DNA of 64,000 nucleotides from Spirabiliibacterium pneumoniae (GTDB lineage Bacteria > Pseudomonadota > Gammaproteobacteria > Enterobacterales > Pasteurellaceae), in NCBI RefSeq assembly GCF_014884995.1, contig NZ_JABMII010000013.1:1-64000 (forward strand), given 5' to 3'. Below are positions 59,421-64,000 of this stretch, piece after piece. The stretch's first letter is position 1; every line of letters starts with the position of its first letter. Both the position numbers and the translations under genes were made by a program. Below the pieces are notes generated by a model that saw only the letters and a list, made by a program, of their open reading frames with translations, was not told where the DNA came from and did no database searches.

Positions 59421-60722
59421 TTATATCATCGTTTTGATTAATTTCGCATAATAAAAGCCATCCCCACCGTTGATTTCTGGCAAAAATTGCCAACCAACCG
59501 CACTTTCATTTTCATCAAATACGCGCGTGAGTTTGGCATCAGGTGTGCGTTGCAAAAAGGCAGCGATCTGTTGTGAATTTTCAGCTTTCAACAGAGAACA
59601 GGTGGCGTAAAGTAGCGTTCCGCCGACTTTGAGTTTATCCCAAAGTGCGGTCAAAATCGCTAATTGCAGTTCGACTAGGGCTGGAATATCTTGAGCTTGG
59701 CGAAGCCATTTAATATCTGGGTGGCGACGAATCACCCCTGTGGCGGAGCATGGTGCGTCGAGTAAAATGCGATCAAAATACATATCATTGTCAAGCCACT
59801 GCGCAGGTTTGGTTGCATCGCCACAAATCACGTTAGCCGTTTGCCCCATGCGCGCGAGATTTTCTTTTACACGGGTGAGGCGGTTTGGCTCAATGTCCAG
59901 CGCGGTGACGTTTGCATGGGGGGCGAGCGCAAGAATATGGGTTGTTTTGCCACCAGGTGCAGCACAGGCGTCTAAAATATGTTCATTGTCTTGTGCGCCA
60001 AGCAGCAGCGCCGCCCATTGGGCGTGGCAGTCTTGCACTGAAACAACACCATCGGCAAAGTGCGGTAGCCTGTCCACTGCGCAAGGATGTGCAAGGCGAA
60101 TGGCGCCGTCAGGCTCGCCACACTGAGCGGGAATGTTGTGTTGCGCAAGGGTAGTGAGATAACTTTGCACACTCGCTTTATGCGGATTGACCCGCAGCCA
60201 CATCGGCGGTTTCGTGTTGTTGGCATCAATAATGTCACGCCATTGATTTGGGTAGTCTTGTTTTAGCCTATTGACTAGCCATTCAGGGTGAAGTGTTTGC
60301 CAGCGTTGATCAACGATCGCCAAAATTGCCGCTTGTTCACGCAAAAAGCGGCGCAACACACCATTAACCAAGGCACGAAAGCTTGGCATTTTCACCATTT
60401 TGGTGGCGTTGACCACCTCATCCACCGCAGCATGAGGCGGAATGCGGGTGTAAAGAATTTGATAAAGCCCCACCAACAACAGGCAATGCACAATGCGTGT
60501 TTTGCCTTTCAATGGCTTGTTGAGCAGTATTTTTGTGATGCTTTCAAGGCGCGGTAACACACGACAAATGCCAAAACATAATTCCTGCAATAATGGCATA
60601 TCTTGTGCTTTGATCTGCCCTTGGTATTCAGGCAACAGCGTGGCAAGCGACTGCCCGTGATAAAGTACAAGCGAAATAATCTCCGCAGCCGCCGCGCGAC
60701 TCGAAAGTGCGGTTTGCCTCAT
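59421..60722 (-). CDS. rsmB: 16S rRNA m5C967 methyltransferase
   Basis: RsmB (Sun/Fmu) methylates C967 of 16S rRNA. The 433-residue protein has an N-terminal NusB-like domain, the SAM loop [14 protein letters not shown], the catalytic Cys in [20 protein letters not shown], and the second Cys in [11 protein letters not shown]. The ATG at 60722 overlaps the fmt stop by four bases; a longer frame inside fmt is not used. The order def-fmt-rsmB-trkA is that of E. coli. Confidence 0.95.
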   Translation of the reverse strand: MRQTALSSRAAAAEIISLVLYHGQSLATLLPEYQGQIKAQDMPLLQELCFGICRVLPRLESITKILLNKPLKGKTRIVHCLLLVGLYQILYTRIPPHAAVDEVVNATKMVKMPSFRALVNGVLRRFLREQAAILAIVDQRWQTLHPEWLVNRLKQDYPNQWRDIIDANNTKPPMWLRVNPHKASVQSYLTTLAQHNIPAQCGEPDGAIRLAHPCAVDRLPHFADGVVSVQDCHAQWAALLLGAQDNEHILDACAAPGGKTTHILALAPHANVTALDIEPNRLTRVKENLARMGQTANVICGDATKPAQWLDNDMYFDRILLDAPCSATGVIRRHPDIKWLRQAQDIPALVELQLAILTALWDKLKVGGTLLYATCSLLKAENSQQIAAFLQRTPDAKLTRVFDENESAVGWQFLPEINGGDGFYYAKLIKTMI

Positions 60723-61687
60723 GCCAGCACCTGCCCTAGGTGAAACCAATCTGCCCGCCCATTGGCAAAATCTGCCACCGACATCGGTTTTTTGCCTGGT
60801 GGCTGAAGCATGGTGATATTTAATACCCCTTCCCCACAAGCCACCTGCAAGCCGCGTTTATCAAACGCCAATACCGTGCCTGCTACCGCACTTTGCGTTT
60901 TTGGCAACACATCCGCCTGATAAACCTTGATATTATGTACCTTGCCTTGCACCTCATGCGGGAAGTAGCTGATCGGCCATGGGTTGAAGGCACGAATGCA
61001 GCGCTCAAGGCTAACCGCACTTTGCGCCCAATCCAGTTTCGCTTCTTCTTTGCTTAATTTTTTCGCGTAGGTGCTGTGCTCTTCATCTTGCGCCACTGGC
61101 GGGAAGGCGCCCTCGCGCAGCCCATCGAGCACCGTTAACAGCGCACTTGGTGCAATGCCAGCCAGTTTTTCATAAAGGCTTGCCGCCGTTTCTTTTGCAT
61201 CAATCGGGCAGCACACTTTGTGCAGCATTGCGCCAGTATCCAACCCTGCGTCCATTTGCATAATGGTCACGCCGCTTTCTTCATCGCCCGCCCACACCGC
61301 ACGCTGAATCGGCGCCGCGCCACGCCATTTCGGCAGCAGCGAGCCATGCACATTTAAACAGCCAAAGTGCGGTGCGTCCAACACCGCTTGCGGCAGCAGT
61401 AAGCCATAGGCCACCACCACCATCACATCCGCGTTGAGCTGCGCTAATTCACGTTGAGCGGCTTCATTGCGCAGGCTTTTGGGCTGCAACACGGGCAAAT
61501 TATGCGCCAGCGCCAGCTGCTTGACCGCACTTTGGGTTAACTGTTTCCCTCTGCCAGCTGGCTTGTCAGGCTGAGTGTACACCGCCACTACGTCATGGCA
61601 GCTGTCAATCAGGGCGCGCAAATGCTCGGCGGCAAATTCTGGCGTGCCAGCAAAAATAATTTTTAACGGGGTGTTGTCAGTCATCAT
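60719..61687 (-). CDS. fmt: Methionyl-tRNA formyltransferase
   Basis: Fmt formylates initiator Met-tRNA using 10-formyl-THF (linked to folD in the window). The 322-residue protein opens with [17 protein letters not shown] and has the active-site [20 protein letters not shown], then [13 protein letters not shown]-type [16 protein letters not shown]. ATGs lie at 61687 and 61684; the first overlaps def by four bases. It ends overlapping rsmB. Confidence 0.96.
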   Translation of the reverse strand: MMTDNTPLKIIFAGTPEFAAEHLRALIDSCHDVVAVYTQPDKPAGRGKQLTQSAVKQLALAHNLPVLQPKSLRNEAAQRELAQLNADVMVVVAYGLLLPQAVLDAPHFGCLNVHGSLLPKWRGAAPIQRAVWAGDEESGVTIMQMDAGLDTGAMLHKVCCPIDAKETAASLYEKLAGIAPSALLTVLDGLREGAFPPVAQDEEHSTYAKKLSKEEAKLDWAQSAVSLERCIRAFNPWPISYFPHEVQGKVHNIKVYQADVLPKTQSAVAGTVLAFDKRGLQVACGEGVLNITMLQPPGKKPMSVADFANGRADWFHLGQVLA

Positions 61688-62193
61688 CCACGGCTCGCCA
61701 GACGGTTGAGTTTTTCCATTTTTTGCTTAATGCGTTGGCGTTTTAATGGTGATAAGTAATCCACAAACAACACACCATTTAAGTGATCGATTTCGTGTTG
61801 GATACAAATGGCCAGCAAATCGTCCGCCTCAAGGGTAAATTCATTACCATCGCGATCGAGCGCTTTCACAGTCACTTTTTCTTTGCGTGGAACAAAGCCT
61901 CGGCAGGTTGGCACAGAAAGGCAGCCTTCTTCAATCCCCGTTTCACCACTGGATGCAATGATCTTAGGGTTAATTAACACTAACTGATTTTGCTTATCGC
62001 CTTCAATATCAATCACAATCACACGCTTATGCACGTCCACCTGGCTTGCCGCCAGCCCAATGCCTTGATCGTCATACATGGTTTCAAACATATTCTCCAC
62101 CAACGCACGAATCTCATCATCTACCTGCGCCACCAGCTCCGCCTTCGTACGCAAACGCGCATCAGGATATTTTAAAATAGGTAAAATACTCAT
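61684..62193 (-). CDS. def: Peptide deformylase
   Basis: Def removes the formyl group from nascent proteins. The 169-residue protein has the three motifs [18 protein letters not shown] and HEIDHLNG (metal ligands Cys and two His). The ATG at 62193 starts [11 protein letters not shown] as in E. coli; an in-frame upstream start at 62205 is less likely. It begins the def-fmt-rsmB-trkA-trkH run of genes. Confidence 0.97.
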   Translation of the reverse strand: MSILPILKYPDARLRTKAELVAQVDDEIRALVENMFETMYDDQGIGLAASQVDVHKRVIVIDIEGDKQNQLVLINPKIIASSGETGIEEGCLSVPTCRGFVPRKEKVTVKALDRDGNEFTLEADDLLAICIQHEIDHLNGVLFVDYLSPLKRQRIKQKMEKLNRLASRG

Positions 62194-62259
62194 AATTCTC
62201 AACATAAAAAAGGGTTTAACTGTTTATTGTAATGTTTTTTTATTTATGAATAAAGAACC

Positions 62260-62976
62260 TTATAGATAATTTGCAAGATTAGTAATATTCTGATCTTTAA
62301 TGCTTTTTTCGATAGCATTGAGTATAAGCTTCTTTGATGTAGTTTTTGCTTCACAACAATTTTTGTTTTTGATTGCCAAAAAAAGTGCTTCGTGACGCTG
62401 AATGGCTGGGAGCGCTTGCTGAATATTAGCTTCTAGTGTTTGATCAAACGTTATCTGCATAGATGTTGTCAACATATTATTTAAAGAGGTCAGAAAAGGA
62501 TTTTTACTTGCTTTAATAATGTTGTTATGGAAAAGATGATCTCCTTGTAAAAATAAGTCTCGATTACTCGTGTCCAAAGATCTTTTCATCATTTTCAGAC
62601 CTAACTCAATACTGTACAAATCTTTATCGTCCCGATTTATTGCCGCTTGGACACAGATGTTAGGTTCAAAAGTCAAGCGAGTGACAAGTAATTTCTCAAC
62701 AAAAAACTGACTTTTTGGGGTTCGAATGAATAAAGCCAAAATATCACTATCTAACCAATCCCATTCTTCAATTGGATTTATAGAGCTAGCTTTTTTGGGT
62801 TGGATAGTAATGACATTTTTGTTAGCCAATGCTTGTAAAGCAGAACGAACAGATGTTCTTGATACACCAAAATCAGTGCATAAGTCATGTTCACTTGGAA
62901 GTAGCTCGTCCATAAGGTATTGGCCAGAGATAATTCGATCAAGAATTTTTTTTATAATGAAGTCAGATTTCAACAT
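62260..62976 (-). CDS. dgoR: GntR/FadR-family repressor, DgoR-like
   Basis: The 238-residue protein has an N-terminal winged helix (residues about 8-68: LLPSEHDLCTDFGVSRTSVRSALQALANK region) and an all-helical FCD effector domain with metal-type acidic and His residues (QGDHLFHNNIIKA). The WDWLDSDIL phrase parallels WNYLDTDVL of E. coli DgoR, which represses galactonate genes. It is divergent from the DgoD-like gene, with an operator-like palindrome between. The gene is strongly AT-rich. The exact inducer is inferred from the neighbour only. Confidence 0.75.
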   Translation of the reverse strand: MLKSDFIIKKILDRIISGQYLMDELLPSEHDLCTDFGVSRTSVRSALQALANKNVITIQPKKASSINPIEEWDWLDSDILALFIRTPKSQFFVEKLLVTRLTFEPNICVQAAINRDDKDLYSIELGLKMMKRSLDTSNRDLFLQGDHLFHNNIIKASKNPFLTSLNNMLTTSMQITFDQTLEANIQQALPAIQRHEALFLAIKNKNCCEAKTTSKKLILNAIEKSIKDQNITNLANYL

Positions 62977-63064
62977 AACTATTTATTTTAAAAGAAATAA
63001 TATCCTAATTATAATTTATTCTAAGGTGTTCTGAAAATTATTTTTCTGTGTTAATTATTTTTAA

Positions 63065-63080
63065 TGTGATTTTTGTCACA
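63065..63080. promoter_or_regulatory. Perfect CRP site in the dgo control region
   Basis: TGTGA, six bases and TCACA match the CRP consensus exactly. The centre at 63072.5 is about 41 bases before the start predicted from the TATATT at 63101-63106, the position of a class II CRP promoter. This fits catabolite control of a sugar-acid gene. Confidence 0.75.
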
Positions 63081-63106
63081 GAAAAAATATATTTATTTAA
63101 TATATT

Positions 63107-63119
63107 CTTGTCATACAAG
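63107..63119. promoter_or_regulatory. FadR-type operator candidate over the dgoD start site
   Basis: CTTGTCATACAAG is a 5-3-5 palindrome that fits the TNGTNNNACNA pattern of FadR-subfamily GntR repressors. It directly follows the -10 box and covers the predicted transcription start, so a bound DgoR-like repressor would block it. Confidence 0.6.
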
Positions 63120-63138
63120 ATTTATTATGGAGTTTTAT

Positions 63139-64000
63139 ATGAGAATAGTTGATTTTAAAACTTTTAATGTTGCACCTAGGTGGGGATTTGTAAAAATAAT
63201 TACAGATGAAGGAATTATTGGTTGGGGAGAGCCTTGTCTAGAGGGTAGAACTTATACGGTACATGCTTGTGTTAAAGAGTTAATGGAATATCTAATTGGA
63301 AAAAATCCTCTTGATATAGAAGATCATTGGAATGTACTTTATCGCTCTTCTTTTTATCGCGGAGGTCCAATCATGATGAGTGCCTTAGCGGGTATAGATC
63401 AAGCTCTATGGGATATTAAAGGAAAATATTTTGGTGCTCCCGTGTATCAACTATTGGGAGGTAAATGTCGAGATAGAATGAGAATGTACTCTTGGATTGG
63501 TGGAGATAGGCCTAGCGATGTTGCAAAAATGGCGAGAGATAGAAAAAATCTAGGCTTTGATGCGATCAAAATGAATGCAACAGAAGAATTAAACTTTATT
63601 GATGATTATTCAAAAGTAGATGCATTGCTAGAGCGGGTACAAGCGGTCAGAGATGCGACAGATCCAGATTTTGGTATTGCAGTCGATTTTCATGGCCGTG
63701 TACATAAAGCTATGGCTAAAATATTGATGAAAGAATTATCATCTATGAGATTAATGTTTGTTGAAGAGCCTGTTTTATCTGAACATTTTGATTCTATTAA
63801 AGAAATAGCACAATATGGAGCAATTCCAATTGCAACAGGTGAAAGATTATATTCTCGTTGGGATTTTAAACGTATTTTAATCTATGGTGGTGTAGATATT
63901 ATACAGCCAGACGTCTCTCATTGTGGAGGCATAACAGAATTGAAAAAAATAGCCTCTATGGCAGAAGCCTATGATGTAGCGGTTGCCCCTCACTGTCCTT
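63139..64000 (+). CDS. dgoD: D-galactonate dehydratase-like enolase-superfamily enzyme (3' end outside window)
   Basis: DgoD dehydrates D-galactonate to 2-keto-3-deoxygalactonate. The first 287 codons are present. The protein starts MRIVDFKTFN and is close to E. coli DgoD: GWGEPCLEGR, YRSSFYRGGPIMMSALAGIDQALWDIKG, YSWIGGDRPSD, then the metal ligands in VDFHGRVHKAM (Asp), VEEPVLSE (Glu) and TGERLYSRWDF (Glu), and the catalytic His in QPDVSHCGGITE region. The ATG at 63139 has GGAG six bases before; an in-frame ATG at 63127 is less well placed. The gene is AT-rich and lies behind a CRP site and operator. Related sugar-acid substrates cannot be excluded. Confidence 0.85.
   Translation, partial: MRIVDFKTFNVAPRWGFVKIITDEGIIGWGEPCLEGRTYTVHACVKELMEYLIGKNPLDIEDHWNVLYRSSFYRGGPIMMSALAGIDQALWDIKGKYFGAPVYQLLGGKCRDRMRMYSWIGGDRPSDVAKMARDRKNLGFDAIKMNATEELNFIDDYSKVDALLERVQAVRDATDPDFGIAVDFHGRVHKAMAKILMKELSSMRLMFVEEPVLSEHFDSIKEIAQYGAIPIATGERLYSRWDFKRILIYGGVDIIQPDVSHCGGITELKKIASMAEAYDVAVAPHCP

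Overview
This window comes from a Pasteurellaceae chromosome. The nine-base core of the Haemophilus-type DNA uptake signal (AAGTGCGGT and its complement) occurs dozens of times in both orientations, often as inverted pairs between convergent genes. Gene orders such as alaS-csrA, dsbC-recJ-mtnN, def-fmt-rsmB-trkA-trkH and rsmE-yqgE-ruvX fit a gammaproteobacterium. The genus cannot be fixed from this sequence alone; the uptake-signal dialect places it in the Haemophilus/Pasteurella/Aggregatibacter side of the family.

Layout. 1-4224 is the 3' end of a very large secreted RTX adhesin with Ig-like modules, an AT-rich von Willebrand A domain and glycine-rich calcium repeats. 4307-5098 holds a perfect 12-base Neisseria-type uptake sequence and a decayed Mur-ligase-like gene. 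5216-20600 is housekeeping (typA, glnA, yjjV, rsmE, yqgE, ruvX, miaB, ubiF, ftsP, plsC, lpxH, corA), followed by yedF/yedE and uspA, with a candidate small RNA between corA and yedF. 20725-34250 holds alaS, csrA, a phosphohexomutase, galU, lysS, prfB (programmed frameshift), a formate/nitrite-type channel, dsbC, recJ, a DsbA-like thioredoxin, mtnN and yfbU. 34260-49261 holds mlaA, the carbamoyl-phosphate synthase genes split by two unrelated genes, grxB, a DyP peroxidase, xerD, ppiB, cysS, an autotransporter and folD. Two tRNA genes follow (Pro, Arg). 49702-56032 holds hemG, yigZ, pepQ, tusA and the selenocysteine cassette selC/selA/selB. 56079-62193 holds mscL, trkH, trkA, rsmB, fmt and def. 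From 62260 to the end lies an AT-rich D-galactonate-type locus: a DgoR-like GntR regulator divergent from a DgoD-like dehydratase that runs off the window.

Themes. Selenium use is well represented: tRNA-Sec, SelA and SelB are present, and YedE/YedF, linked to selenium metabolism by comparative genomics, lie about 32 kb away; no selenoprotein gene or selD is in the window. Disulfide and redox handling (DsbC, a DsbA-like protein, GrxB, DyP peroxidase, TusA) is also prominent. The surface genes (RTX adhesin, autotransporter) and the galactonate locus are the accessory parts and show the clearest signs of mosaic origin.

The most interesting unexplained signals are the 84-nt candidate RNA at 18302-18385, the Neisserial uptake sequence next to the pseudogene, a G8 tract in the DsbA-like signal peptide that could switch the gene on and off, the AT-rich vWA cassette in the adhesin, and the compact CRP/repressor control region at 63065-63119. 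All of these are read by eye; no search was run.
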